Shown here piece by piece: positions 43,875-53,594 of a stretch of 64,000 bases of DNA. Each line of letters begins with the position of its first letter. The first letter of the stretch is position 1. The notes below the pieces were generated by a model. It was not told where the DNA came from and did not search any database. It saw only the letters and a program-made list of their open reading frames with translations. Origin of the DNA: Mixta sp031457955 (lineage in GTDB: Bacteria; Pseudomonadota; Gammaproteobacteria; Enterobacterales; Enterobacteriaceae). The translations under genes and the position numbers were made by a program. The DNA lies in contig NZ_JAVDXN010000001.1 of the NCBI RefSeq assembly GCF_031457955.1, forward strand, positions 62,001 through 126,000. Direction: 5' to 3'.

Positions 43875-45620
43875 TTACTCCGCCGGATGATGCTCATCGC
43901 AGCCGCAGCCAGCCCAGTGCTTCAGCTTGCTGGTTTTCCCGATACCGGGGTTAAAGCTGTTGGTCGGGTCAAGCTGCTGATAAAAGGCTTTCATCTGCGG
44001 CTTCGCCTGATAAAGATGGCCAACATTGTGCTCCGCCGGGTATTCTGCGCCGCGCTGGTTTAACAGCTCCAACATCCGCTCTTTCAGCGCATGCGCATCC
44101 ACGCCTTTTTTCACAATGTAATCCTGATGAAAAACATGGCACATAAAGTGCCCATAATAGAGGCGGTGCGTCAGCTTATCGTCAAACTCCGGCGGCAGCT
44201 GCTCGAACCAGTCGCGATCGTTACGGCGCAGCGCAATATCCAGCGCCAGAATATCCTCTACCTCATCATGATGCGCCGCGTGATAGCGCACCGCCGCACC
44301 GGCAGCGGCAAAGCGATGTAAAAAGGCTTTCGACCCTTCGTCATCGGTACATTCAAAGTAGTCGCCGCCGCCTTCGCGGAAAAAGTCTTTCAAATACTCG
44401 CGTGCTTCTTCTACGCCCTCGCCGGACATTTTCAGCATCAGATGATGCTCATAGCGATCGCGCCAGGTTTTCATGCGTTTGGGCAGATGCGTTGGGAACA
44501 GCGCGCTCAGCTTTTGCAGCATACGGTCGGTGAAATGCGGGCTGAACAGCGGAATATGGCTCAGCATCGCATCGATACGCCCCTTCAGGGTAAAGAAACG
44601 CGGCATCTTATCGGTGCCCAGCCGGTCGATCATAATAAAGGTGTCTTTGCCATACTTTTCCGCGATGTCATACATATCGCGGTGCATATATTCGCCCGCT
44701 ACCGGCAGGTTTTTAAAATGGGCAAGAATATGGCGGCGAATATCCTCCAGCGCGGCGGTATCGTTGCTGCCGATATAGAACACCTGCTGCTTTTTCTCCG
44801 CCTCGAAGGTATCCAGTCGCACGGCAAACACCGCCAGCTTACCGGCGCAGCCGGAAGCCTCATACAGGCGGCTGGCATCGGCGTTAAAACGTGACGGCGT
44901 ATCCGCCTCGACATCGCGCACGCGCTCTACATAGTGGTGATCGGACGCCTGACGCGCATCGTGGCGCACATCGCTGTCGCGCCAGGTTTCATCATCCAGC
45001 CGCCCAAGGATCTGCTCTGGCGTGCTGCCGAGTTCAATCCCCAGATGGTTAACCAGCTTCAGCTGCCCCTGCTCATCCAGCTGGGCATAGAGCGCCATTT
45101 CGGTATAGGCCGGGCCGCGTTTCACCAGCGCGCCGCCGGAATTGTTACACACGCCGCCGAGAATCGAGGCGCCAATGCAGGAAGAGCCGATCACCGAATG
45201 CGGCTCGCGTCCTAAAGGCTTAAGGATTTTTTCCAGCTGAAACAGCGTACTGCCGGGGAACGCCAGCACCTGCTTGCCTTTATCCAGCAGCTGAATCCGA
45301 TCCATGCGCAGGGTGCTAATAATCACGATCTCGCGGTCATAATCGTTGCCGTTCGGCGTCGAGCCTTCGGTCAGGCCGGTATTGGCCGCCTGCATCAAAA
45401 TAATTTTATCCGCCTCGACGGCGGCTTTGAGTACGCGCCACAGCTCCAGCAGCGAGCCGGGAAAAACCACCGCCAGCGCTTCGCCCTGGCCGGAGCGGAA
45501 GCCTTTACGATAGCGTTCGGTTTTACGTGGATCGGTCAGCAAATGGCTGCTGCCGACGATGCGACGCAGTTCGTTAATCAGAGGTTGACTGCCAGAGTGA
45601 GTATGTGGGTGCATATCCAT
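43875..45620 (-). CDS. dld: quinone-dependent D-lactate dehydrogenase
   Basis: A 581-residue peripheral membrane flavoprotein that oxidises D-lactate to pyruvate and feeds electrons to ubiquinone. The FAD domain is in the first half (LMQAANTGLTEGSTPNGNDYDREIVIISTLRMD, VIGSSCIGASILGGVCNNSGGALV). The cap and membrane-binding parts follow (CTDDEGSKAFLHRFAAAGAAVRYHA, GHFMCHVFHQDYIVKKGVD). The sequence follows E. coli Dld (571 residues) throughout, with a slightly longer Cys/His-rich tail (WAGCGCDEHHPAE). Start at 45620 or two codons later, both after CAGGA. Divergent from bglX as in E. coli. Confidence 0.96.
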   Translation of the reverse strand: MDMHPHTHSGSQPLINELRRIVGSSHLLTDPRKTERYRKGFRSGQGEALAVVFPGSLLELWRVLKAAVEADKIILMQAANTGLTEGSTPNGNDYDREIVIISTLRMDRIQLLDKGKQVLAFPGSTLFQLEKILKPLGREPHSVIGSSCIGASILGGVCNNSGGALVKRGPAYTEMALYAQLDEQGQLKLVNHLGIELGSTPEQILGRLDDETWRDSDVRHDARQASDHHYVERVRDVEADTPSRFNADASRLYEASGCAGKLAVFAVRLDTFEAEKKQQVFYIGSNDTAALEDIRRHILAHFKNLPVAGEYMHRDMYDIAEKYGKDTFIMIDRLGTDKMPRFFTLKGRIDAMLSHIPLFSPHFTDRMLQKLSALFPTHLPKRMKTWRDRYEHHLMLKMSGEGVEEAREYLKDFFREGGGDYFECTDDEGSKAFLHRFAAAGAAVRYHAAHHDEVEDILALDIALRRNDRDWFEQLPPEFDDKLTHRLYYGHFMCHVFHQDYIVKKGVDAHALKERMLELLNQRGAEYPAEHNVGHLYQAKPQMKAFYQQLDPTNSFNPGIGKTSKLKHWAGCGCDEHHPAE

Positions 45621-45782
45621 TGTCCTGTTATGTGAGTCAAATTTACTGTAGCAGCTTCGACACAAAAGCGTTCAATAGTAAAACTTCCTGCTATTCTGTT
45701 GCTGTTGCGCCTGTTCGCTATGTTATCCGCACTTATTTAGGGTATAACACCCGTCCTGCGTCTTTGTTGAGAGCCCAATCTG

Positions 45783-48080
45783 ATGAAATGGATTTACTCC
45801 CTGAGTCTTGCTGTTTCTCTGGCGGTGCAGCCCGCCTTCGCTGACGATCTGTTCGGTCCCCATGCCATGACGCCCGAAGCGCGCGATGCGTTTGTCACCG
45901 ATCTGCTGGCGAAAATGACGCTGGATGAAAAAATTGGTCAGCTGCGGTTGATCAGCGTTGGCCCGGATAACCCAAAAGAAGCGATCCGCGACATGATCGA
46001 AAAAGGGCAGGTCGGGGCGATTTTCAATACCGTTACCCGTCCCGATATTCGCGTGATGCAGGATCAGGTGATGCAGCTAAGCCGCCTGAAAATTCCGCTG
46101 TTTTTCGCCTATGACGTGGTACACGGACAGCGCACGATTTTCCCGATTCCGTTAGGCCTGGCGGCCAGCTGGGATCTTGATGCGGTCAGCCGCGTGGGGC
46201 GCGTCTCGGCGTATGAGGCGGCGGACGACGGCCTGAACATGACCTGGGCGCCGATGGTGGACGTCACGCGCGAACCGCGCTGGGGCCGCGGCTCGGAAGG
46301 CTTTGGTGAGGATACGTTCCTGACGGCCAAAATGGGCAGCGCCATGGTTGCGGCGATGCAGGGCAAAAGCCCGGCGGATCGCCATGCGGTGATGACCAGC
46401 GTTAAGCACTTTGCGCTGTATGGCGCCGTTGAGGGCGGACGCGATTACAACACCGTGGACATGAGTCCGCAGCGCATGTTCCAGGATTATATGCCGCCGT
46501 ATAAAGCGTCGCTGGACGCCGGCAGCGGCGGCGTGATGGTGTCGCTGAATTCCATCAACGGCGTACCGGCTACCGCCAACAGCTGGCTACTGAAAGATCT
46601 GCTGCGTGACCAGTGGAAATTCAAAGGCATCACCATCAGCGATCACGGCGCCATCAAAGAGCTGATCAAGCATGGCGTCGCCAGCGATCCTGAGGATGCG
46701 GTACGGGTTGCGTTAAAAGCCGGTATCGACATGAGCATGAGCGATGTCTATTACAGTCAGTATCTGCCGGGGCTGGTGAAACGCGGCGTGGTCTCGCAGC
46801 AGGAGATTGACGACGCGGCGCGTCACGTGCTGAACGTGAAATATGATATGGGGCTGTTTAACGATCCCTACAGTCATTTAGGGCCGAAAGGCAGCGATCC
46901 GGCGGATACCAATGCGGAAAGCCGCCTGCATCGTGAAGATGCGCGTGACGTGGCGCGCGCCAGCATGGTGCTGTTGAAAAACCGGCTGGACACGCTGCCG
47001 CTGAAAAAATCCGGCACCATCGCGCTGGTAGGCCCGCTGGCGGACAGCCAGCGCGATATTATGGGCAGCTGGTCGGCGGCGGGCGTGGCGAAGCAGTCGG
47101 TGACGCTGCTGCAGGGGATGAAAAACGCCACTGCGGGCAAAGCGACGCTGCTGTATGCCAAAGGCGCGAATATCACCGATCATAAAGGGATTCAGGATTT
47201 CCTGAACCTCTATGAGCAGGCGGTGAGCGTCGATAGCCGTACGCCGCAGCAGATGATCGACGAGGCGGTGGCGACGGCGAAAAAATCAGATGTGGTGGTG
47301 GTCGCGGTAGGTGAGGCGCAGGGCATGGCGCATGAAGCCTCCAGCCGTACCAACCTGACGCTGCCGGAAAGCCAGAAAAAGCTGCTGGCGGCGCTGAAAA
47401 CCACCGGCAAACCGCTGGTGCTGGTGCTAATGAACGGCCGCGCGCTCGCGCTGGTGCATGAAGATCAGCAGGCCGATGCGCTGCTGGAAACCTGGTTTAG
47501 CGGCACCGAAGGGGGCAACGCCATCGCCGACGTGCTGTTTGGCGACTATAACCCGTCAGGCAAGCTGCCGGTTTCCTTCCCACGCTCGGTAGGGCAGATC
47601 CCGATTTATTACAATCACTTGCCAACCGGTCGACCCTATAATGCCGCGAAGCCGAACAAATATACTTCACACTATTATGATGAAGTGAATGGTCCGCTCT
47701 ATCCCTTTGGTTACGGCCTGAGCTACACCAGCTTCCGCGTTTCGCCGGTCACGCTCTCCTCGCCGACCATGCCGCGTAACGGCAAGGTTGAGGCCAGCGT
47801 CACGGTGACCAATAGCGGCAAGCGCGATGGCGCAACGGTGGTGCAGCTGTACCTGAACGACAAAGTCGCCAGCGTCAGCCGTCCGGTAAAAGAGCTGCGC
47901 GGCTTTAAGCGCATCATGCTGAAGGCGGGCGAGTCGCAAACCGTGCGTTTCCCGATTGATGTCGATGCGCTGACGTTCTGGAATCAGCAGATGCAGCAGG
48001 TCGCAGAGCCAGGCAAATTTAAGGTGATGATTGGCCTGGATTCAGTGAGAACGCAGGATGCGGAGTTCACCTATCTGTAA
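45783..48080 (+). CDS. bglX: periplasmic beta-glucosidase BglX (GH3)
   Basis: A 765-residue periplasmic glycoside hydrolase family 3 enzyme that releases glucose from beta-glucosides. A signal peptide covers 1-20 (AVQPAFA-DDLF). The barrel domain carries the nucleophile Asp287 in ITISDHGAIKEL; the second domain includes VVAVGEAQGMAHEASSRTNLTLP with the likely acid/base; a C-terminal fibronectin-III-like domain follows (VTVTNSGKRDGATVVQLYL). Length equals the E. coli enzyme (765). The gene lies beside dld in both. A strong terminator follows at 48149. Confidence 0.96.
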   Translation: MKWIYSLSLAVSLAVQPAFADDLFGPHAMTPEARDAFVTDLLAKMTLDEKIGQLRLISVGPDNPKEAIRDMIEKGQVGAIFNTVTRPDIRVMQDQVMQLSRLKIPLFFAYDVVHGQRTIFPIPLGLAASWDLDAVSRVGRVSAYEAADDGLNMTWAPMVDVTREPRWGRGSEGFGEDTFLTAKMGSAMVAAMQGKSPADRHAVMTSVKHFALYGAVEGGRDYNTVDMSPQRMFQDYMPPYKASLDAGSGGVMVSLNSINGVPATANSWLLKDLLRDQWKFKGITISDHGAIKELIKHGVASDPEDAVRVALKAGIDMSMSDVYYSQYLPGLVKRGVVSQQEIDDAARHVLNVKYDMGLFNDPYSHLGPKGSDPADTNAESRLHREDARDVARASMVLLKNRLDTLPLKKSGTIALVGPLADSQRDIMGSWSAAGVAKQSVTLLQGMKNATAGKATLLYAKGANITDHKGIQDFLNLYEQAVSVDSRTPQQMIDEAVATAKKSDVVVVAVGEAQGMAHEASSRTNLTLPESQKKLLAALKTTGKPLVLVLMNGRALALVHEDQQADALLETWFSGTEGGNAIADVLFGDYNPSGKLPVSFPRSVGQIPIYYNHLPTGRPYNAAKPNKYTSHYYDEVNGPLYPFGYGLSYTSFRVSPVTLSSPTMPRNGKVEASVTVTNSGKRDGATVVQLYLNDKVASVSRPVKELRGFKRIMLKAGESQTVRFPIDVDALTFWNQQMQQVAEPGKFKVMIGLDSVRTQDAEFTYL

Positions 48081-48148
48081 AGGCGATGCCGCAGGAAAGG
48101 GGTATTAAGCGCTGCGCAAGCCTGATGCCCTCCTGACATTCCACGCAG

Positions 48149-48177
48149 AACCGACCCTGAACCGGGTCGGTTTTTTT
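48149..48177 (+). terminator. rho-independent terminator after bglX
   Basis: A 9-bp stem AACCGACCC / GGGTCGGTT with a 6-base loop and seven Ts. Confidence 0.92.
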
Positions 48178-48194
48178 ATGCCTGCGTGGCGTGA

Positions 48195-48944
48195 TTATTT
48201 GCCGCCCGCCATATCGATAAAGCTGCCGGTAACGTAAGAAGCCGCATCGGAGAGCAGCCAGGCGATCGCCTGCGCCACCTCTTCGGGCTGACCGCCGCGC
48301 TTCATCGGCAGATGCGCCTTCACCCGATCCACCCGTCCCGGCTCGCCGCCGTCGGCGTGCATGTCGGTGTAAATCAGGCCCGGCCGCACGGCGTTGACGC
48401 GGATGCCCTGCGCCGCGACCTCCAGCGACAGGCCGGTGGTCAGCGTATCGATCGCCCCTTTCGACGCGGCATAGTCAATATATTCATGCGGCGCGCCAAG
48501 CCGCGAGGCGGCGGAAGAGACATTAACAATCGCGCCGCCCTGTCCGCCATGGCGCAGCGCCATGCGCTTTACCGCTTCGCGCGCGCAGATAAAGCTGCCG
48601 CTGACGTTGGTGGCAAAAACCGTGGCGATACGCTGCGCATCCAGTTGCTCAATAGAGGCCTGCTGTTGCAGGATGCCGGCATTATTCACCAGCCCGGTAA
48701 GTGGGCCGAGGTCGCGATCGATGCGTTGAAACATCGCCACCACCTGTTGTTCCTCAGCAATATCCGCCGCGACGGCGAGAGCGTTGCCGCCGTTGCGCCG
48801 AATCAGCGCCACCACCTCGTCAGCCTGCGCCTGCTGGCTGCGATAGTTGATACAGAGCGTATGGCCTTGTTGCGCCAGCAGCAGCGCGGTGGCACGCCCG
48901 ATCCCGCGACTTGCGCCGGTAATCAAGGTAATCCTGTTTTTCAT
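48195..48944 (-). CDS. short-chain dehydrogenase/reductase, YgfF-like
   Basis: A 249-residue NAD(P)-dependent reductase of the short-chain dehydrogenase family, similar in length and sequence to E. coli YgfF. The cofactor loop is TGASRGIG, with NNAG and the catalytic Ser/Tyr/Lys (NVSSAASRLG, YIDYAASKGAIDTLTTGLS). The C-terminus YVTGSFIDMAGGK is typical. The substrate is unknown; sugar or steroid-like alcohols are suggested for relatives. It is convergent with bglX and preceded by a short gap to the NTF2-like gene, from which it may or may not be transcribed. In E. coli ygfF lies elsewhere. Confidence 0.88.
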   Translation of the reverse strand: MKNRITLITGASRGIGRATALLLAQQGHTLCINYRSQQAQADEVVALIRRNGGNALAVAADIAEEQQVVAMFQRIDRDLGPLTGLVNNAGILQQQASIEQLDAQRIATVFATNVSGSFICAREAVKRMALRHGGQGGAIVNVSSAASRLGAPHEYIDYAASKGAIDTLTTGLSLEVAAQGIRVNAVRPGLIYTDMHADGGEPGRVDRVKAHLPMKRGGQPEEVAQAIAWLLSDAASYVTGSFIDMAGGK

Positions 48945-49072
48945 CCAATGCTCCCGAAGCGCTTGCCTCTGTTTTCGTTATTCACAGCATAGCGATAATC
49001 TCCAGGCCGGGCGACGCTGTCTGATAAAGGTCTTATGCCTGGTGTGCCATCGCCTGCGGTTAAACGCTGGCG

Positions 49073-49468
49073 TCAGGCAATCGCCGTTTCCTGTAAAAAA
49101 CGCCAGCGCGCCTGTTGCTGCACCACCTCTATCAGCGCCACCGACCAGCGCGCCTGAGCGATACCTGCCTGATGATGCGTTTCCCGATAGCGGCACAGCA
49201 CGCTATCAGGCGTAGTAGCCAGCACCGTACAGGCATCGATTTCAATGCGTAACCCCTCACGGCTGCCAGCATGCTGATGAAACAGCGCCTGTACCGCATC
49301 CAGCGTAACGGTATTGCCCGCGGTGGTCACCATAGTGAAGGCCGGATGGAAACTGGTCAGCAGCTGCTGCAAAACCGCCTCTGACCGCGGCTGGGTAAAA
49401 ACGGTTTCTATCCACTGGTGCAGCAGATAGACGCTTTGGCAGGCAAGGGCTTCGTTTTCAGTTTGCAT
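49073..49468 (-). CDS. small NTF2-like (DUF4440-type) protein
   Basis: A 131-residue protein with the look of an NTF2-like/SnoaL-like alpha-beta fold: N-terminal helices (LHQWIETVFTQPRSEAVLQQLLTSFHPAFTMV), a strand TVTLDAVQALFHQ, and C-terminal strands (SVLCRYRETHHQAG, ARWSVALIEV, ARWRFLQETAIA). I do not recognise a specific function. Its start overlaps the end of the MFS exporter gene by 11 bases, so it is the second gene of a two-gene unit and is probably translationally coupled. It may modify or bind the exported compound, or a related one; that is inference from context. Confidence 0.7.
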   Translation of the reverse strand: MQTENEALACQSVYLLHQWIETVFTQPRSEAVLQQLLTSFHPAFTMVTTAGNTVTLDAVQALFHQHAGSREGLRIEIDACTVLATTPDSVLCRYRETHHQAGIAQARWSVALIEVVQQQARWRFLQETAIA

Positions 49469-50813
49469 GGGGGATCCTCTGTTTTGTTAACGGTAACAGC
49501 GCCAGCAACGGCAGCAGGCCCAGCGCCGCGCTGATAATAAACGTCAGCGGCCAGGCGGTAGTGGGCGAGCCATAGTGCCGCGTGACGCTGAAAATCAGGG
49601 TAAGCAGCGCCGCGCCGAAGCTGAAGGCAATCTGCCGGTTAAGGTTCCATATCACGCTGGCGCGGGCAAGCGCCTCGCCGGTAAAATCGAGCAGGGCGGT
49701 GGTTTGCGCTGTATTGGCGCCAATGCCGCCGCCGACGCCCATCAACAGATAAGCCATCGGCAACCAGAACACGCCGCCGTGCGGATGCGCCAGCGCCAGC
49801 AAGGCGATGCCTGCCGCATGCAACAGCAGTCCGAGGGCAAACAGACGCGCCGCGCCGAGCCGGTTATAGACGCGTCCGCAGGCCAGAATCGCCCCCAGCG
49901 CGCCCGCCGCGTAAAGCAGCATCAGCGCGCCGGTCTTTTCCGCTGACCAGCCAAAATAGTGCTGTAGCCAGAAGGCGGCCAGCACATTGACCCCGGTAAA
50001 CAGGCCGGGAATGGCGTAATAAACCACCAGTGAAAAGGCCATACGCGGATAGCGCATCAGTTGCACATCAATCAGCGCATCAGACCGCGATCGGGCGTAA
50101 CGCAGGTAGCCCACGCCGCAAAGCATGCCGACCAGCAGCGTCAGCAGCGGCAGCGTTTTTGTTGCGGCGTCGGCGTAACCCGACAGACCGCACAAAATCA
50201 GCGCCAGCGTCAGGCTCACCAGCAGCAGGCCGAGCAAATCGGGTCGGGCGCTGGCGGGAAACGGGCGCTTTACCCAAAGCGCCGCCAGCAGTGCCGTCGC
50301 CAGGCTAAAGGGCAACGGCGCCAGCATTACCCAGCGCCACGACGCGCTATCCACTATCGCGCCGCCAACAACAGGCGAAATGGCTGGCGCAATCAACGCT
50401 ACGCTCATAATCAGCGTCGAGAGTCGGGCGCGTTCTTGTTGTTGAAATAAATTAACGGCCAGCGCCTGGCCCACCGGGATCAACATCCCGCCGCCGAGAC
50501 CTTGCAAAAAACGCCACAGCGTCAGCGTAATAAAGTGCCCGGCCAGCCCGGACATCAGCGCCGCTGCGGAAAAAATCAGCATTGAGGCAACGATAATGTT
50601 ACGCGCGCCAAAGCGACCAGCCAGCCACGGGCTGACGGGGATGACCAGCGTCAGGCCCAGGATATAGCTATTGGCAACCCAGACTACGTTAGCGGACGAC
50701 ACCATCAGCCGCAGCGCAATATCAGGCAGGGCGATGGTGGACATAAAAATATTGATGCAGTCGATAAAGAAACCAGCAAGAAAAATCAGGGCGATACGAT
50801 AGCGATAGGTCAT
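49458..50813 (-). CDS. MFS exporter, DHA2-like family
   Basis: A 451-residue major facilitator, drug:H+ antiporter type with about thirteen to fourteen membrane segments. The first helix has the DHA2-like pattern FFIDCINIFMSTIALPDIALRL; motif A reads WLAGRFGARN, and motif C is represented by APAISPVVGGAIVD. The substrate is unknown. I take ATG 50813 (MTYRYRIALI) with GGAGG eight bases upstream; the frame from 50891 would overlap the promoter region. It is divergent from a LysR-type regulator, the usual setting of an exporter induced by its substrate, and it overlaps the NTF2-like gene downstream. Confidence 0.88.
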   Translation of the reverse strand: MTYRYRIALIFLAGFFIDCINIFMSTIALPDIALRLMVSSANVVWVANSYILGLTLVIPVSPWLAGRFGARNIIVASMLIFSAAALMSGLAGHFITLTLWRFLQGLGGGMLIPVGQALAVNLFQQQERARLSTLIMSVALIAPAISPVVGGAIVDSASWRWVMLAPLPFSLATALLAALWVKRPFPASARPDLLGLLLVSLTLALILCGLSGYADAATKTLPLLTLLVGMLCGVGYLRYARSRSDALIDVQLMRYPRMAFSLVVYYAIPGLFTGVNVLAAFWLQHYFGWSAEKTGALMLLYAAGALGAILACGRVYNRLGAARLFALGLLLHAAGIALLALAHPHGGVFWLPMAYLLMGVGGGIGANTAQTTALLDFTGEALARASVIWNLNRQIAFSFGAALLTLIFSVTRHYGSPTTAWPLTFIISAALGLLPLLALLPLTKQRIPHAN

Positions 50814-50902
50814 GGCATTCCTCCGTGGCGCAGTGTAAGAGGCGTGACGACCATAAATCGATTTAATAAAATCAAACCTGGAATTTAACAAAACTAAACT
50901 TT

Positions 50903-51793
50903 ATGCAAAACCATCTTGGACGTATTCGCACTTTTATGGCCGTGGTTGACTGCGGCTCGTTTACCCGCGCGGCGGAGCGGCTGTTTATCAGTAAAGCCAT
51001 GGTAAGCATTGACGTAAAGGCGCTGGAAACCGCCTTAAATGCGCCGCTGCTGATCCGTAGCGCCAAAGGGGTCGCGCTCACCGAAGCGGGGCGGGCGCTT
51101 TATCATGACTTTAGCGACATTTTTCAGCGCGTCGATCGGGCGCTCGACCGCGCCGCCAGCCGTCAGCAGGCGCTGGCGGGTACTTTGCGCATCACCTCCA
51201 CCGCCGAATTCGGCAACCATTTTTTACTGCCGCTGTTGGGGAAGTTTTGTGCGCTGCATCCGCAGCTTAACGTCAGTTACTATGCCGATTCCTCGCTCAA
51301 CGACTTTCTCTCCGAGCGGCTTGATCTGGCGGTGCGGCTGGGTACACTGCGTGACTCATCGCTGAAAAGTCGCCGCCTGGGCAGCTATGCCATTCAGCTG
51401 GTGGCGACGCCTGACTGGCTTGAGGCGCATCCGTTAACCCACGTGCAGGCGCTGGCGGAAGTGGAATGGATTGCCAATAGCCATCTCGCCTCGCCGCTTC
51501 AGTGGACGCTCAGGCATCCGCAGCATGGCGCGGTAAGGGTGCAGGGCAAGGCGCGCTATAGCGCTAATAATGCGGCGGCGGTGCGTGCGCTGGCGCTGGC
51601 CGGATTGGGCGTGGCGCTGTTACCGGAGTGGATGATTCGTGAAGAGGTGGCGCAGCAGCGTTTAACGGTGCTGTTTCCTGAATGGACGCTGCCGGAGCAG
51701 CCGATTAGCCTGGTGTTTCCCGGCGGTGCGCCGCTGCCGCGCAAAAGTCGGGCGCTGATTGAATTTCTGCTGGAAAACCGTAGCCTGCTATGA
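50903..51793 (+). CDS. LysR-type transcriptional regulator
   Basis: A 296-residue LysR-family regulator. The winged helix-turn-helix covers about 4-62 (LGRIRTFMAVVDCGSFTRAAERLFISKAMVSIDVKALE), and the effector-binding domain about 90-290 opens with GTLRITSTAEFGNHFLLPLLGKF. It resembles the CrgA/AaeR-like subgroup that acts beside exporters or reductases. It is divergent from the MFS gene, and an ATCGATTT palindrome-like site near 50856 lies between them. The ATG at 50903 gives the family N-terminus, but I see no Shine-Dalgarno sequence in front of it; the next bases upstream are AT-rich. Confidence 0.9.
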   Translation: MQNHLGRIRTFMAVVDCGSFTRAAERLFISKAMVSIDVKALETALNAPLLIRSAKGVALTEAGRALYHDFSDIFQRVDRALDRAASRQQALAGTLRITSTAEFGNHFLLPLLGKFCALHPQLNVSYYADSSLNDFLSERLDLAVRLGTLRDSSLKSRRLGSYAIQLVATPDWLEAHPLTHVQALAEVEWIANSHLASPLQWTLRHPQHGAVRVQGKARYSANNAAAVRALALAGLGVALLPEWMIREEVAQQRLTVLFPEWTLPEQPISLVFPGGAPLPRKSRALIEFLLENRSLL

Positions 51794-51799
51794 GACCCA

Positions 51800-51830
51800 T
51801 AAAAAAACCGATCGGCAGCCAACCGATCGG
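51800..51830 (-). terminator. terminator after the yciF-like gene
   Basis: The self-complementary CCGATCGG occurs at 51808-51815 and 51823-51830 and folds into an 8-bp stem. On the minus strand it is followed by seven Ts (A-run 51801-51807). Confidence 0.75.
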
Positions 51831-51884
51831 CTCATTCATGCTCTGTTCAAAACGCCCAATAAGATCACTTCATGATCGCCGCCG

Positions 51885-52376
51885 TCAGGCGGCGTGCTGA
51901 TTAACCTGTTGCTCAGCCAGCATGGTAAGTTTCTCATCGGTCGCTTTTTCTTCATCCAGGGTATTTTGCAGGATAGAAATAACGTTGTCGTAGCCCAGAT
52001 TTTTCGCCAACGCCATCAGCGAGCCGTAGGTGGAGATTTCATAATGTTCTACTTTCTGAGCGGCAACAATCAGGCCCGCATCGCGTACTGGCCCTTCTTC
52101 CACTTCCTGAATAATCTCTTCGCCTTCTTTAATCAGCCCTTCCATTGCCACACAGGTGACATTTTCCATTTCCACATCGTCAAGCGCCTGGATAACCTGA
52201 TCAAGGCGCTCGATATGGCCTTTGGTCTCTTCCAGATGCTGCATGAACCCTTCGGCAAGTTGAGTTTCAGTGGCGGCTTCGGCCATTTTCGGCAGTGCCT
52301 TGGTTAACTGAACTTCAGCACTGTAAACATCGCATAGAGTATGAACAAACAGATCGTTTAACGATTGCATAGTCAT
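51885..52376 (-). CDS. YciF-like ferritin-like domain protein (DUF892)
   Basis: A 163-residue four-helix ferritin-like protein of the DUF892/YciF family. Carboxylate and histidine pairs expected of a di-iron site are visible: DVYSAEVQL, HLEETKGHIERLD, KVEHYEISTYG and EEKATDEKL. It follows E. coli YciF well (CVAMEGLIKEGEEIIQEVEEGPVRDAGLIVAAQKVEHYE read in parts). In enteric bacteria this family is general-stress and osmotically induced; its chemistry is unknown. I take ATG 52376, with GGGAG about nine bases upstream; the ATG two codons later is possible too. No yciG or yciE lies beside it. Confidence 0.88.
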   Translation of the reverse strand: MTMQSLNDLFVHTLCDVYSAEVQLTKALPKMAEAATETQLAEGFMQHLEETKGHIERLDQVIQALDDVEMENVTCVAMEGLIKEGEEIIQEVEEGPVRDAGLIVAAQKVEHYEISTYGSLMALAKNLGYDNVISILQNTLDEEKATDEKLTMLAEQQVNQHAA

Positions 52377-52632
52377 AACGCTTATCTCCCTATTAATTAG
52401 GTGTTGGTGTGCTGCGGTTGCCATAAAAGCCTGGTAGAAGGAGTGAAAGCAGGCAAATAATCTGCGTTTCGCTTACAAGTAGATGAAAGTTAACGCTTTA
52501 TGCACATTTGTACTTTGCTTATTAAATATTAACCTTATTAATCAATAGACTGGCGAAGTGGTAATTCTGCGTAAAAGAGTGTGTTTGTTTATTGCAGAAC
52601 GCAGCGGCAGCTTAAGAAACCACGGATATGTA

Positions 52633-53505
52633 ATGGAATTTTTACGCAAACGCATTGAGAAGCAGGTTTTTCGGGTCAACGGGCTGGCGCTCAATGAGTT
52701 CGATCTGTCGCAGCCGCCGGGCGATCCGGGGCTGTTCGGGCCGGACAGCGTGGTCTGGCCGGTACACGGCGATTTTACTTCAATGCTGTGCGGCGGCATC
52801 AGCGCGCTGCTGCTGCAAATGCTGCATCCGTCGGCGCTGGCGGGCGTCTGGGATCACTCCTCGTTTCGTCAGGATATGCTGGGCCGTTTACGCCGTACCA
52901 GCCAGTTTATCGCCGTCACCACCTTCGGTAATCGCGCCGATGCGCTGACGCTGATTGAACGGGTTAAGCGCATCCATTTACAGGTAAACGGCGTTGACGC
53001 CTACGGCAAGCCGTATGCCGCCAGCGATCCTGAGCTGCTAACCTGGGTGCATGTCGCCGAATCCAGCTGCTTTCTTGCTGCCCATCTGCGTTATAAAAAC
53101 CCGGCGCTCAGCCTGGCCGAACAGGATCGCTATTATGCCGAGGCGGCGCGGGTGGCGGAGGCGCTGGGGGCGCGTCAGGTGCCGAAAAGCGTGCAGGCGG
53201 TAGAGGCGTGGCTGCAACAGATGCGGCCGCAGCTGTGCTGCGATGCGCGTACGCAGGAGGTCATCAGGCTCCTGCGGCAGGCACCGGCACCCAGCAGGCC
53301 AGCAAAGCTGGTAATGGGCACGCTGATGGAAGCGGGAATGGGGCTGCTGCCGGAGTGGGCGCAGCAGATGAGCGACCTGACCATCAGCGCGCAGCGTCAG
53401 GCGGCCCTCGATCGACGTATCCGCCTGCTGGCGAAAACGCTGCGTTGGGCGGCGCCTGGCGGGGCCTTGCCGCGTGCCATGCGGCGCGTAGGGCGCGATT
53501 TTTGA
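52633..53505 (+). CDS. oxygenase MpaB family protein (DUF2236)
   Basis: A 290-residue protein of the MpaB/latex-clearing (DUF2236) family, haem-dependent oxygenases in fungi and actinomycetes. The family block is clear: GPDSVVWPVHGDFTSMLCGG, ALLLQMLHPSALAGVWDHSSF, RLRRTSQFIAVTTFG, HLQVNGVDAYGKPYAASDPELLTWVHVAES. Conserved histidines (HP, DHS, WVH) could bind haem or metal. The substrate in enteric bacteria is not known. I take ATG 52633 (MEFLRKRI); upstream in-frame sequence is open but not family-like. The next gene follows after 89 bp on the same strand. Confidence 0.83.
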   Translation: MEFLRKRIEKQVFRVNGLALNEFDLSQPPGDPGLFGPDSVVWPVHGDFTSMLCGGISALLLQMLHPSALAGVWDHSSFRQDMLGRLRRTSQFIAVTTFGNRADALTLIERVKRIHLQVNGVDAYGKPYAASDPELLTWVHVAESSCFLAAHLRYKNPALSLAEQDRYYAEAARVAEALGARQVPKSVQAVEAWLQQMRPQLCCDARTQEVIRLLRQAPAPSRPAKLVMGTLMEAGMGLLPEWAQQMSDLTISAQRQAALDRRIRLLAKTLRWAAPGGALPRAMRRVGRDF

Positions 53506-53594
53506 GATTATTACCCTTGCCGCTGTGTCGCAATAAAAGGGATCCTGCTCTATTCTCGGGGAAGCTGGATTCCTCCACGTTGCGTTGAGGCACT

